Part shown: piece by piece, positions 12,421-23,947 of the stretch
Position numbering within the stretch: the first letter of the stretch is position 1
Layout: each line of letters starts with the position of its first letter
Origin: Nissolia schottii
Lineage: Eukaryota > Streptophyta > Magnoliopsida > Fabales > Fabaceae
Length of the DNA: 64,000 nt
Direction of reading: 5' to 3'
NCBI GenBank assembly: GCA_003254905.1
Contig: QANU01044251.1
Span: 6,773-70,772, forward strand
Program-made: the position numbers and the translations under genes
Notes under the pieces: generated by a model
Told to the model about the DNA's origin: nothing
What the model saw: only the letters and a program-made list of their open reading frames with translations
The model's database searches: none

Positions 12421-12816
12421 GATTTAGTTTTTCTTACTTTATTCATTCTTACTTTTGAGTTAGGGATGATGGTCATGTTTCAGGGGGATCGGATTCACGC
12501 AACGGTTCCAATAAATTTACTAGAATCTACGAACTTGATCATTTGTTGGTGCTTTGTTGCTAACAACATGTTTTCCACCTGCAGCATATACACACATGCT
12601 TTTTCCATCTATAGTGCTTTTGATATAGATAACATGATCATGTTTCAGGGGGACCGTATCCACGCAACAGTGCCGAAAAATTTGGTTAACCAATTCAGCT
12701 CTACTTTCAGTGAAGGGAAATTTTTTTGGGTCCAAAACTTCATAGTTGGTGCGACTAGTATGACACTCCGAAACACTATCATTACTAATGACACCCGCTA
12801 CACGAAGGCATATTAA
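11958..12816 (+). pseudogene. RPA1-like (OB-fold) exons of the Helitron
   Basis: The exon starting at 11958 reads MEARYDLLCMANPTK, then WLFKVYITRLWKVPN and ends at DEK|GTAACT (12107). A later exon (from about 12649) reads GDRIHATVPKNLVNQFSSTF, then SEGKFFWVQNFIVGA. This is the N-terminal OB fold of the RPA70-like proteins that plant Helitrons carry (cf. LVRLWKVPN ... GDRIHATVPK). The GDRIHATVP exon start occurs twice, at 12484 and 12649, and the second copy continues further. Single-stranded DNA binding would be the ancestral role; no complete gene is present. Confidence 0.75.
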
Positions 12817-13489
12817 GAGGGAAAAAGATTGCTCTACTGATGGGAACAACGATCCCCCCTTTCAGCTATCAAGCTCTAAAGATGTACAGGGCACCACCAA
12901 GAAGAAGTCAAGGCTTTTGTAGACCAGCACCAGCAATATTTGGACAGCAAAGTTTTACATCTACTCCTTTTTTTGGGAATTATGTGAATATATGTATTGG
13001 AGAATTTGGTTCAGACTATTAGTAATTGTTATATATTTTGCTGTATCTTATATTTTTTAGAGCTCAGCAAATTCAATGTTTTTGTTCAACCTTTGTTTAT
13101 ATAACAATATATAAATGACATGATCTGATGGATGCCTGCAACTCTCATGTATATATGACTGTAACTGCCATTGCTATTTTTAAACTTTGCAACACGCAAT
13201 GTGCTCCTATCATTAATGGCTTTTAATGAAAACACGTAATAATATATATAAAGGAAATATTTTATTACACACATAATGTTATGAACACACGTAAAACATA
13301 TAATGAAACAAATCTAAACATAGCAATGGATAGTGGATATATGTACACAGTTCATTAACAACGACGAATATCACTCTAAATAATTTTGACATGTCCATAT
13401 GGTAAAGGTCTTATGTTGCATATGCAATTTCTTTAATGGCACAATTCATTTTTCTTTACGTAGTATTTAAAAAAAAATTCAATGAAATC

Positions 13490-16400
13490 ATGGAAAAATT
13501 AATTCATTTGTTGAAAGTAAGTGTCATTTTAATGTATGAATGAGTATGCTTTTACTGAAACATTGACTTACATATAATTATTAAATGAATCAAAATGAAT
13601 CCCTATCAAGTAGAATGATTATAAAAATCTAATATTATACCATCCGAAATGATTTCTATTCAATTTTCACATTTAAGGAAAAAAAATTCTCTTCACATTT
13701 AGAATTATTCATTGGAAATAAGAAAATATCAGATTTTCAAAAATAATTTTATTATGAAATAGATTTCAACTCTACCTTCATTATGTAATTTTTTTTATCG
13801 TGATTTTTAGTCTTCCCATCAAATTTCAGCTTTACATTCAATAAAATTGATACATCATATGTTATTATTCATTCTTTGAATCCTCTCACCGCTTAGTAAA
13901 GTGTACTTTGAATAATAGTACATTTCCTTTTCTCCAAATTGTTGAACTAAAATAATGACTATGAAGGATATATTGCTGAAACTGAAACTGTGGCCCAAAC
14001 AAGGAAGAAACCAATATGGAAGCACTGCAAACAAATGAATTAATTTTCGATGCTGAATATTGTGCACTACGTTTAACACTAGAAATCGGGCTTTATATGG
14101 ACATTCCCACACGCTATCACCTAATCCACGTTTTCAGGTTCCACATTGCAGTGCTTTATGTCAACTTTATTGACAACCTATTAAAAAGTAATAGTTTTAC
14201 TTTACAGTAGGTTGTATTGTGGCCCCAAAGACAATGAATGGTATGTATAGCTCCATACCTCATAACTAAAGCACTGCCCAACTAAATCATCCCTACCCTT
14301 TTCACATTTTGGGGTATCATTTTTTCACTGTGCACCACTGCCACGAAACAATCTGTCCAGTCAGAGCAGTGCTTCTTCTAAAATTGAGTCAAACTACGTG
14401 GATTTCAATTGAAAAATATTGAATCAATGAATGAAGTGATATTGCACTATGACGTTAAATAGCAAGTAATGATTTTTTACATACGGTGCGTGGTTCCAAT
14501 ATGCGTTGATTAGTATAGGTACACATATTGGACTTTTCAACACAAGAGTATAGGTGGTTTGTTTAATATTTATTGAGAATAGATTGGGTGAAAATCAAAT
14601 TTGGTTTTCGTTTTGTAATATACATGATCATTTTCGGTTAAATATGGAAAGCTAATATATTTGCTCAAAATTCCTAATATTTAATCAGATCATCATTACA
14701 AAAATTTCATGTTATACAATTCGAAATGATTTCTATTCAATTTTCATATTTAAGAAACAAAAATTCTCCTGAAAGTTAGAATTAATCATTTTGTAAATGA
14801 AAAGATCAAATTTCCAAAATTCATTTTATTATTATCAACTGTTTTACTTTCCTGTCACGCAATACTGTGGCCCCAAAGACAATGAATGCTAATGTATAGC
14901 TCCAGAACTCATAACTAAATCACTGCCCAACTAAACCATCCCTACCCTTTTGACATTTTGGGGTATCATTTTTTCACTGTGCACCACTGCCACAATACAA
15001 ATTGTCCAGTAATAGCAGTGCTTCTTCTAAAATTCAATCAAACGAAGTGGATTTCAATTGAAAAATATTGAATCAATGAATGAAGTGATATTGCACTATG
15101 GCATAAAAATAATAGCAAGTAATGATTTTCTGCATGTTGTGCATGGTTCCAATATGTGTTGATTAGTTTAGATACACGTATTGGATTTGCCAAACACAAG
15201 AGTATTGTTGGTCTGCTACAATGGTAGAGTTTAGGTAGTCTGATATACTGGTAAATTATAGGTGTTAACAACTTTAAAGCTACTTAAGATTTTTTTAATA
15301 ATTAATATAAATGGAAACATTTCTCAATATCATAGTGAAATAGATTCTACCTTTACATTAATTATGTTATTTTTTTATGATATTTTTTAATTTATTCTTT
15401 GTTTAGAATTATAGTGGCAATGTTAGCCCAAAACATGTTTTTTACGTTTATAGTGCAATCTATATATAAATTAAATTAAATTGAAAACTAATTACTTTTT
15501 ATATAAATTTGAAAATAATTAATACAATCAAGATACAATAATATTTATTGAGGATAGATTGGGTAATAATCAGATTTGATTTCCGTTTTGTAATATACAT
15601 GATCAATTTCAGGTAAATATGGAAAGCTAATATATTTGCGCAAAATTCCTAATATTTAATCAATCATCATTATATCAATTTCACCCAATACAATTCGAAA
15701 TGATTTCTATTCACTTTTCACATTTAAGAAACAAAAATTCTTCGGGGAGGTCAGAATTATTCATTTAGTAAATGAAAAGATCAAATTTCCAAAATTCATT
15801 TTATCTTGAAATAGATTCCAGCTCTACATTGATTATGTAATTTTTTAAAAATGCGTAATTATGCCTCTCATCAATTTTCAGCTTTACGTTCAATAAAAAT
15901 GATGCATCAAATGTTATTATTAATTTCTAAATCCTTTCATCACCCAATAGTTATGAGGTATTCTATAATCATTTACCAATTAAATAATGTTATAATATAT
16001 ATTAACTTGATTGTAATTATTAAATAATATTATAACGTTCGGTGTAATACAATTTTTTACGTTTATATATATCTGTATATAAATAACAACGAAAACTAAT
16101 TTCAGTTTTATATAGATTTAAATAATGAATATCATCAAGTTTTAATAAGATTTATTGAGAATACATTGGGTGAAAATCAAATTTGATTTGAGTTTTGTAA
16201 TATTGATGATCAATTTCATAATATACAATTCGAAATGATTTATATTCAATTTTCATATTTAAGAAAAATATGTATCCTCCTCAACTTTCAAACTATTCAT
16301 TCAGTAAATGATAAGATCAAATTTCCATAATTAATTTTATGCACTATTAGATTTCAGCTCTACATTGATTATGTAGCTTTTTAAAAATAATTTTTAATCC

Positions 16401-16500
16401 TCTCATCAAATTTCAGCTTTACATTCAGTAAAATTATTTCATCAAATGTTATCATTCATTTCTAAATTCTCTCATCAGCCAATAGTTTTAAGGTATTCTA
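13490..16500 (+). repeat. Array of long diverged repeats in the Helitron
   Basis: A block starting GTGGCCCCAAAGACAATGAA occurs at about 14219 and 14869. A second block (ATAGATTGGGTGAAAATCA, then GAAATGATTTCTATTCAATT, AGCTTTACATTCAATAAAA) recurs at about 13640, 14575, 15548 and 16160. Units of roughly 0.65-1 kb have been duplicated three or four times. No coding capacity was seen. Confidence 0.7.
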
Positions 16501-17288
16501 GAATCATATACCAATTAAATAATCTTATAAAATATATTGACTTACATGTAACTATTAAATATGAAAAACCGTACCTCTTAATTGCTATCCAAATTTTGAT
16601 AATAAATTCTTTGTTGGGATAGTCTAACAATTACATATAACTTCATATTTATTCTAAATTGACTACGACTAAGAGTTCAACTATGGTTTGCACATGATAG
16701 ATCATTACAGTTGAAACAATCCTAAATTGAATATTTATGCTATTACACAGTAAACCATGCATCTACGTTCTTAATTAACTGATTTGATGAAACCGTGTAC
16801 AAATGCTTTTACACTGTAAAGCACCCAATGAAGATAGGAATAATTAATAGGGAAATGCTGAATGTAACACCCCTGCTAACTTCCCACTTCTATGGTAGTA
16901 AGCAATGCTCACAGGGTTGTTATTCGTTGTGTAGGGTTACTTCTAGCCCTTACTTTTACCTTTGCAAATATTTCTTACGCAAAAATATGGACCCTTTTAA
17001 AATTTGTTCGTGTGCTTATCAAGTCATAAAATAGGAGCCGTGTGTGATGAAGAGAACATATAACAATAATCACTAGCGTCTACCACCAGTTAGGTAGAGA
17101 TCACAGTGAAACATGAAAAGCAAGTGTATATCTATATATATATTTACAATCAAGGTCCCAAAACACAGTTACACGTTTGCCTTAATAATAAATAGTTACA
17201 CAGAAAGTATAACAGTCATAAAACATAATACAAACATTTATCGCCTTAGCGCGACTGTAGTCAATTTGTTCCAGCTCCGATCTACAGC

Positions 17289-17981
17289 CATGGTTATCAA
17301 ACTCGAGAGTTTAAGTAAACTCGTAGAGTCTCTGTAAACTCGGATCGTAAACTCGGATCGTAAACTCGTACGGGTTTACCTATTATTAAAAAAAATTAAA
17401 AAAATATTTTAAAAAATTATTATGCTACAAAAATATATTTAATAAAACTTGAAATTCATAAATATATTTACCTCCATAACAAAGCACAAATAAAGATGAA
17501 ATATATGAGTTCTAAGTTCAATTCATACATAATACATATAACATAATACATAGTATTGACTACTGAACATCACAAGAAGCGAGTTTGTGACAATGATGTC
17601 TTCAATCTAGAACACTAAAGCACAAATAGCAATGCAGAGGTCACGCACCCTGGTGGGAAAGATCTCTGAGCAAAGGATGAAATACATACGATGGATTAGC
17701 GACGGAGCACGATGGAGCACGATTGTAGGCGCAACTGTAAATGATAACTCTAAAATACTTAAATGACCTAAATCTAAAAACTCATAGATATGCAAAACAA
17801 TATCAAACATGTTTTGTCCCTAAAAAAAAAAAAACTTGCCTTTGTGGTAAACTCGCGATTTTACCCGAGTTTACCCGATTTTACCCAGAAACGAGTTTAC
17901 ATGCGATTTAGCTCGATTTTACTACCTAAACTCGTAAAATCGTACGATTTTACGAGTTAAAAAACGATTTTGATAACTATG
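17289..17981. mobile_element. hAT-like non-autonomous element nested in LTR A
   Basis: Ends are CATGGTTATCAAACTCG and, inverted, CATAGTTATCAAAATCG. An 8-base target duplication TCTACAGC lies at 17281-17288 and 17982-17989, which is diagnostic of hAT elements. Its subterminal sequence is packed with GTAAACTCG / CGAGTTTAC words in both orientations, typical of transposase-binding repeats. No transposase frame is seen. A relative starts at 58988. Confidence 0.88.
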
Positions 17982-18539
17982 TCTACAGCTCTCTGTCGCC
18001 TGCCATGCATCTCTTGGGTCGATTTACTCATTATGCCCACCTGAATCCATAACCGAGTGGGGGTGAGAACACTTAGTCCTCAGTGGGGTTCCTTGACTCT
18101 ACCTATCACTTCATTTCTCGGCTATCCTCCAGGCCGTTCAGGAGAGCTCTAAGTGATCATGCGTACTAACATCCTACTGATTATTATCTTTGCCTAGGAT
18201 CATGAACAGCTTTATTTAAGTTACTAGGTGATAAGGTCACTAATCTAGTCATTACCTAGGCTTCGTACTCATTGACTTTACGTTACTATTAAGAACATAC
18301 TAATCGTCTCGGGTCATTCCCTTGACGTTACATAATGCATCGACAGTTATAAATACATATCTACGTACAAACATACATACATTCATTCATTTACACATGT
18401 ATAAATACATAGTGCATGGGGGACTTGGGGAACTCTTACGCATACCGGCTTGCCCGAGTTAGCGTCCTTTTACTTCCACCTTTAGGTATGACGTCAACCT
18501 TTTGTTCATTCTTTTTCTTATACGTGCCATTAACCTTCG

Positions 18540-18740
18540 CGAATCAATCCACCCTTTTGGGACTAGCTCGTTAACCAATCCGCCATTTTGGGACTGGCGA
18601 GGTAACACTTTCCTTCCTTGTGTCATTAACCTTCGCGAACCAATCCACCGTTTTGGGACTGACTCGTTAACCAATCCACCTTTTTGAGACTGGCGAGGTA
18701 ACACATCTGACCAATCCACCCTTTTGGGACTGGTGAGGGG
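18540..18740. repeat. Tandem repeat block in LTR A
   Basis: Four imperfect copies of AACCAATCCACCNTTTTGGG followed by GACTGGCGAGGTAACAC-like text. The same spot in LTR D has GGCTAACTAATGGACCGAG repeats (62385-62490). LTR B has AAGATGTTCATTTTGT repeats (about 57710-57800). Confidence 0.75.
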
Positions 18741-18964
18741 CGTCTCTAGGAGACTTTGCCAAGAAAGGGCTTTCTAGCATATAACTACATACTTGTTCCC
18801 TAACGTTCCATTATGATCTTTATCATTAGTCGATTGACCTCTAGTTCTCTAGGGTTGCCCTAACACCTACACGACAACCCATTCCTTATGATGCGTGCTT
18901 TGATATACAAAAATGGACCTAGCCTTACTCATTGGATCCCTTAGAACCACTAAAGTCTCAAGTC

Positions 18965-19210
18965 TTTCAGGTTTCATTCGAATGCCTGGGATTGCATTCG
19001 AATGAAATCTCTGCTAGTGCTTTCATTCGACTGAAATGGGGTTTTATTCGATTGAAATCCTCAGAATTCTTTCATTCGAATCCGCAGGGAATTCAATCGA
19101 ATGAAATTCGGAGATTTTCTTTCATTCGACTGAATAGGAATTCAATCGATTGAAAGCTCAAATTGGCTTTCATTCGACTGAAAATCCCTCCTCATTCGAT
19201 TGAAAGCTGT
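18965..19210. repeat. Array of short palindromic words (ATTCGANTGAA)
   Basis: About ten copies of TTCATTCGANTGAAA and its inverted form are spread over 245 bases with variable spacing. Each word is close to a palindrome (ATTCGAAT, ATTCGATTGAA). Arrays of a different palindromic word occupy the matching place in LTRs C and D. Confidence 0.85.
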
Positions 19211-19786
19211 AAAACTTGCTTCCCCGAGACTTCAGTTCTCATTTTCCTCAGAAACCTACTGTTCCTAGGGTTCTAATCAGTACAGTTATGCAATTCATTT
19301 CATACAATTTCCCAAAACCCTTTTTACCCTATAATTTCCCAAAATACTACTTAACATTTTCACAGTCAAACATACAAAATAATACATATACAGTTAAAAA
19401 TTAAATCACATAAACAGTGGGCTCAGAGTTACCCACCTCGAAACGAGTTTCTGAATCGGTAGAAATGAAGAGAAAAATATCCTCTTCGCGTAAGCGTACT
19501 CATCCTATTTTTCCGGAGTCCGACAGCGCGTCCGCAATGTACAAGAACAAGACAAATAAAGAAAAGAACGAAGCAGGTAATGAAGCAATTTGCTTCAGAA
19601 GCAAAATGAAGCACAAATGTTTCAGAGGCTTGCCTTTTATAGGCAATCCAAAGACAAGCATTGTGCTTGATCTTTTTGTTGGTTTAATAGTATTATATTA
19701 TTATTATTATATTACATATAATTTAGAATTCATACACGTTTTGTTTTCTGTTTCCTTTCGTCCGAGGGATGTTATATACATATATA

Positions 19787-19787
19787 N
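19787..19787. other. Single ambiguous base (N)
   Basis: Lone N in AT-rich LTR A sequence between two TTATATTAC-containing runs. One of four such positions (also 49494, 54998, 59432). Confidence 0.9.
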
Positions 19788-20643
19788 TTTATTATATTAC
19801 ATTATATAGATACATACCTTCCGTAATAGCAGTGGCCGAATGCCACTGTTACCATTGTACTGTTATTATTATTTTATTATATATATATATATAATGTATT
19901 TTATTATATAAGTATATATTTGGTTTCCTTAGTTAGGGGGGATGCACGTCCCAGGGGGATGCACCCCATGGTGCCTCTTCTGACCAAGGATTATATGATC
20001 GATTTTGATCACATTTGCTCGTATTTGATCTTTATTTGTTCACGAATCGATGTTCCAAAAATATTTTAGACATGTATTCACAATCCACAAATTTTCTGGG
20101 TAATAGTGGTATGTCGGTTAAGGCATTCGTGAATATATTACCTGAGGGTAATTTTTACAGATACCTTAGGTATCTACCGAAATCTCGGTTTTCGGCGAAA
20201 TTTAGCACGGACCTTGCGGAACTTCACGAGATCAAGAAACAAGTATTTGACTAGCATTTGGAAGCAATTAATTTTCTAAATAATTTTTTCAGTCCAAATA
20301 ATCGCCTCTAAGATGCTTTTAATTAAGCGAAATTAGGGTTTAAGTGAAATTTTCATAAGGGAAAAATTCAGGATGTTACACTGAAGGTTGGAATAACAAT
20401 TTAATGAAACTTATTGCAACTGAAGCTGCCTGCTTTAAATATACCTGGTGGTAGATGCGTGAAATTAATATGCTTTATACAAAACAAATATATACAATTT
20501 CACCTGTTTGGTACATTGTTGTAGTTCTTTCTCAAATTCACGAAATTTCATACTTAGCGAAGCATTTAGCCATAGACGAACCCAAGGGAAACTGAAGTGA
20601 AGAGCAACACACCACAGCTCAGCTTTCATGATTTGGAGAAAAT

Positions 20644-21690
20644 ATGGATAGTATTCATCACCACACCCATCTATTGCCTGTACTCCCACAAGATATTCTA
20701 CAAGGCATTGTATCAAGAGTAGATGGTTATATGGTTGGACGGTGCAAATGTCTCTCAAAGTATTGGTACACATTTTACGAGGCACTGATTTTCTGGTAAA
20801 TCATTTTCTAACTTCCCCAAAATGTGATTCTGCTCTGTTATTGCATTATGGTTATCCATGCATGCAAGATTGTAACGATGTTTTGCGTTGGGTTAGCACT
20901 AAAGATGGAACGGATCTTATATCTCCAAATCCATTTTTGAGATTAGGGAAACCAAAATGGTATTCAATTATTAGTGTTAGCAACTGGCTTTAGATTCTCA
21001 CTATTAAGAGCTCATAGTCATTTGTTTGTTTGGAATCCAACCACCAAGTTATGGAGAATCATTGAAGATCCACAAATGGATCACACAATTTTATTTGTGT
21101 TTACATATGCTTTTGGATATCTACAAAATTCAGTGCATTACCCCGTGATGCATATTTACAAAGAAGAGACATCTGGAAAAGCTCCATGCAAATTCAAAAC
21201 TTTTAGTTCTGCCATTAACCAGTGGAGTGATGTAGTGAATGTAAAGGGTGTCAATATTGAAAAACTGGGATATGAGAGCGTAACACTTCAGGGTATTACA
21301 TATTGGATTAACAAGTGTAGCACAAACCAAAATGTGGCTACATCACTCTTTTCTGTCAACTTAGAAAGTGGGATTTATCAAGAGATTCCTATTCCATCAT
21401 CAGCCAGGCAATATTTCAATCAGGTAGTTAGATATAAGGATACAGTTGGTTACATATCTTACAGTTACACACCGGTGACGTATAAGATTGATATTTGGAC
21501 TGTTCTTAATTAACAACTTGAAGTTGTTTGGACCAAATTGTTCACTATATCACAGGTTGATGTTGTTGAATCTCCCATTATGTGTATTGGAGATTTTTTA
21601 GTGGTCATTAGTGATGATATGACGACTTTTGGATTTCCAGCAGAAAGATTGTATCGGCTGCTTCGAAATAATGCTGCTTCGAAACATTGA
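20644..21690 (+). pseudogene. F-box protein gene captured by the Helitron, broken
   Basis: The reading starts with ATG at 20644: an F-box-like stretch (LLPVLPQDILQGIVSRV, CKCLSKYWYTFYEALIF), then the F-box-associated domain (SHLFVWNPTTKLWRII, FKTFSSAINQWSDV, YWINKC, LFSVNLESGIYQEIPIP), then FTISQVDVVESPIMCIG and a tail ending near 21690. The start of the F-box frame runs into a stop near 20812. The next part continues in another frame from about 20800, shifts again near 20985, and a stop follows LN at 21511, so it is a pseudogene with at least three breaks. A living homologue would be an SCF ubiquitin-ligase substrate adaptor. It sits between the LTR insertion and the helicase end, inside the Helitron, so capture of a host gene is likely. 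Confidence 0.8.
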
Positions 21691-21702
21691 TCATTCAGTT
21701 GG

Positions 21703-22061
21703 CTTATGTAACGGCACAAGTTTAGTCATCACTAAACTTGGAAGACATGCCATTGAAGGATTATATCTGGTAATGGCATTGGTGACAAGGTAACCCAAGG
21801 ATGACCTTGACACCTTCTGACACAAAACTCTCATTTAAGTTTCAAAGAAGGCAATTTCCTCTCATGGTGTCGTATGGGATGACCATTAACAAGAGCCAAA
21901 GTCAGTCATTGTCAAAGATAGGACTTATTTTAAAGAAACATGTCTTTACACACGGTCAGTTGTATGTTGCAGTTAGTAGAGTTACACACCGTGAAGGGTT
22001 AAAGATAATGATATGTCATGATAATTCAAAACTTAATACCGTTACTTCAAATGTAGTTTAA
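21703..22061 (+). pseudogene. Helitron helicase (PIF1-like) C-terminal fragment
   Basis: Reads NGTSLVITKLGRHAIEG, then after a break [20 protein letters not shown] and [19 protein letters not shown], then [17 protein letters not shown], with a stop at 22061. These are the late helicase motifs of plant Helitron RepHel proteins (FPLMVSYAMTINKSQGQSLS ... LYVALSRV). The Gln-Gly of KSQGQS is Gln-Ser here. A frame shift lies near 21790. Only the last about 120 residues of a roughly 1,400-residue protein remain. It is about 630 bases from the Helitron 3' end, as expected for the end of RepHel. Confidence 0.85.
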
Positions 22062-22655
22062 AAGGAGGTTTTTAGAAATGTGATATGAAATTGTAAATAT
22101 GATGGATCCAATTGTATGTATAATCTCGAGGTATTTACACTGTTATGAATTAAACACTATAATTGCCAACGTTATCATGATTTTTTATATAATTTTGTTT
22201 ACAATATTGGCTTCTTTTTTTAGTCTATAAAACATTGGAATCTCATCACGTTAGCATGCTTCATATAGTATAGTTGAAAAATATACTACCGCTATTAAAG
22301 TAAATTACTCACTGAGATTTCATTTAACATGTTGTGTACCATTTATACTAAAATTAAAACAATTAAACAAGCAACACATTATAATTCATTATGCCTTTTA
22401 TGTACAATCTTTAATGGGCTAATTTACGAAACAACTACTGCACAATTCATTATACCTTATGTTTTTCCATCAGTTACTGTAATAGTAAATTTCTACATTA
22501 ATACTTCAATATATAAGCTTCATTAGATAATAGAATTGACATTTTAAACCAGTTGTGTTCTATTCATTTTTGATACGAAGTATTTTATGTTACTATTATT
22601 ATGATTATTACCAAGTAGTACAATACGCTGCATCTCCAATTATTAACATCTTTTA

Positions 22656-22692
22656 TATACCTGCCGCACATAGCACGGGTATAGAATCTAGT
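22656..22692 (+). terminator. Helitron 3' hairpin and CTAGT end
   Basis: An imperfect stem with CCTGCCGC and GCACGGG arms around an ACATA loop is followed after a short spacer by CTAGT. This is the termination signal for rolling-circle transposition in Helitrons. Confidence 0.8.
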
Positions 22693-23336
22693 TAAGGGTT
22701 AAAATCAAAATTTGCGATTTATTAGGGATTAAAAACTTATTTAACCCTTAAATGATTGATTTTTTTACATTGTCATGCACTGTCAGTGTACCATTTTTTA
22801 TCCACATCCATCTAATTAAATCTCTCGATATACATGACTTTTGAATGAGTGAGGGAGAGAGTTAATTATTTATGTTAATGTGACAAAATTTGATTGATCG
22901 ACAATATAAAAAAACTTTACACTATTAACATATAAAAATTAAACTCATTTGAGAATTATTGAAAGAATATAGCAAAACTAGTGAAATATCAAATTTTGAT
23001 CACTAGTATATTAAGTATATGAGATAATTAATTTAAATAGAAAATATTAGTATCTACCAAACATAGAAAATATTAGTTAAAATGTAAAAATATTAAATAT
23101 TGTGAGAATGATAAAAGATGCATGAAATGAAATACTACAGCTGCTAAGTACTCTAGTGTATGGCCTGATGAGTAATTTTGTTGAGCTGAAAAAAAAGAAG
23201 AAAAGAAGCTTAACCAAAGACAGGGAAGGAAGAAAATTAGTCGAAGATGAAGTGGATCAATCGACTAGCCTCCCAAATTTAGATCCAACAAGCTGTATGA
23301 ATCTAGTTGAGTGCATATCAAAATTTAGATTAATTA
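22693..23336. other. AT-rich spacer, right flank of the Helitron
   Basis: 22693-22748 is the second half of the repeat the Helitron entered, ending TTTAACCC. About 22760-22930 resembles the small MITEs at 38681 and 39518 (ACACTGTCAGTGTA-type words). The rest shows no gene. Confidence 0.45.
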
Positions 23337-23519
23337 CCAACGGGGGTTGATCCAAGTGGTAAGCGGCTTGGTATCGCTTAAGTAAGGCCCCGAGTTCGAG
23401 ACCTTGTGTACGCAGTTATCCCCGCTGGGAGACTCGCCCGCCATAGCCAGGTGCGCGACCCAGATCGACCCGGATTAGTCACAGCTAAGCCTTGGATACT
23501 GGGCAGGCAACCTAAAAAA
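23337..23519 (+). mobile_element. tRNA-derived SINE, copy 1
   Basis: A 183 bp element with an A-box-like segment (GATCCAAGTGGTAAGCGG), a B box (GAGTTCGAGACC) and an A-rich tail. It is bounded by a perfect 16-base target duplication AAATTTAGATTAATTA (23321-23336 and 23520-23535). Two relatives at 47499 and 50767 share the words GACTCGCCCGC, GTACGCAGTTATCCCCG and CAGCTAAGCCTTGGATACT. Confidence 0.92.
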
Positions 23520-23585
23520 AAATTTAGATTAATTAGCTATCGCGGAGAAAAAGAGTGGCTTGCAATGCATTTTACTTTCGTGCTT

Positions 23586-23947
23586 GTGTTAAATGTGTTT
23601 TGAGTTCTTCATAAATTTTGAATTTTGTATTTTATCTCTCATAAATATTTTTGCTAAAAATAGTCCCTCATAAAATTTTTTTTTATAAAGTTTTAATCAC
23701 TGCCATCATGTTAAGTTGTTAAATACTGACATGACAATTAACTTGATCATATGACAAAAATGAGAGAGAGGGGAAGAGAGAAACAAGTGACGGTGCATGA
23801 GTAAGATCGCTTAGCTAGCAGTAGTGGGGGGCCGTGATTAAAACCTTAAATTAAATTTATGATGGATGATTTTTAGCAAAATAAAAATTATGAGAAGTAA
23901 AATAAAAAATTTTAAAATTTATGAAGAATTAAAAACATATTTAACCC
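23586..23947. mobile_element. Non-autonomous TIR element, legume type
   Basis: Arms of roughly 90 bases are inverted copies: the left arm runs GTTAAATGTGTTTTGAG, TTCTTCATAAATTTT, TTTTGCTAAAAATAGTCCC; the right arm is its complement ending TTTAACCC. This matches the GGGTTAAATATGTTTTT family, Mutator-like, that is abundant in legumes. No coding capacity. Confidence 0.75.

Larger units (their letters stand above)
16863..20380 (-). mobile_element. Giant solo LTR 'A' (fossil), inside the Helitron
   Basis: It begins TGTAACACCC and ends GGATGTTACA (10-base inverted ends, TG...CA), 3518 bp long, with a perfect 5-base target duplication CTGAA at 16858-16862 and 20381-20385. There is no primer-binding site or internal region, so it is a solo LTR, probably Ty3/gypsy because of its size. 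By family comparison, sense is the minus strand: a TATAAAAGG-type TATA motif lies at about 19634-19642. It carries a repeat block (18540-18740) and an array of ATTCGANTGAA words (18965-19210). The clean target duplication and ends point to a fairly recent insertion. Confidence 0.88.
11249..22692 (+). mobile_element. Helitron, 11.4 kb, with captured gene pieces
   Basis: The 5' end is TCTATATATCTATATATAAA (11249 on). The 3' end has an imperfect hairpin (ATACCTGCCGC / GCACGGGTAT, about 22656-22681) followed by AATCTAGT ending at 22692. The flanking bases are A and T, as expected for Helitron insertion without target duplication, and the same host repeat continues on both sides. Inside are RPA-like exons (11958-12816), several rounds of internal direct duplication, a broken F-box gene (20644-21690) and the C-terminal end of the helicase (21703-22061). 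The Rep domain and most of the helicase were not seen, so it is probably non-autonomous. A 3.5 kb solo LTR (16863-20380) was inserted later; without it the Helitron is about 7.9 kb. Confidence 0.88.

Noticed and set aside
18459-18719. 86-codon minus-strand frame with repeated text
   Set aside because: Translation of the LTR A tandem repeat block; no coding signal.
20465-20785. 106-codon minus-strand frame
   Set aside because: Largely antisense to the captured F-box sequence and its flank; no family features.
23337-23519. A functional tRNA gene
   Set aside because: It has A- and B-box-like words but no cloverleaf, an A tail and a 16-base target duplication; it is a SINE.
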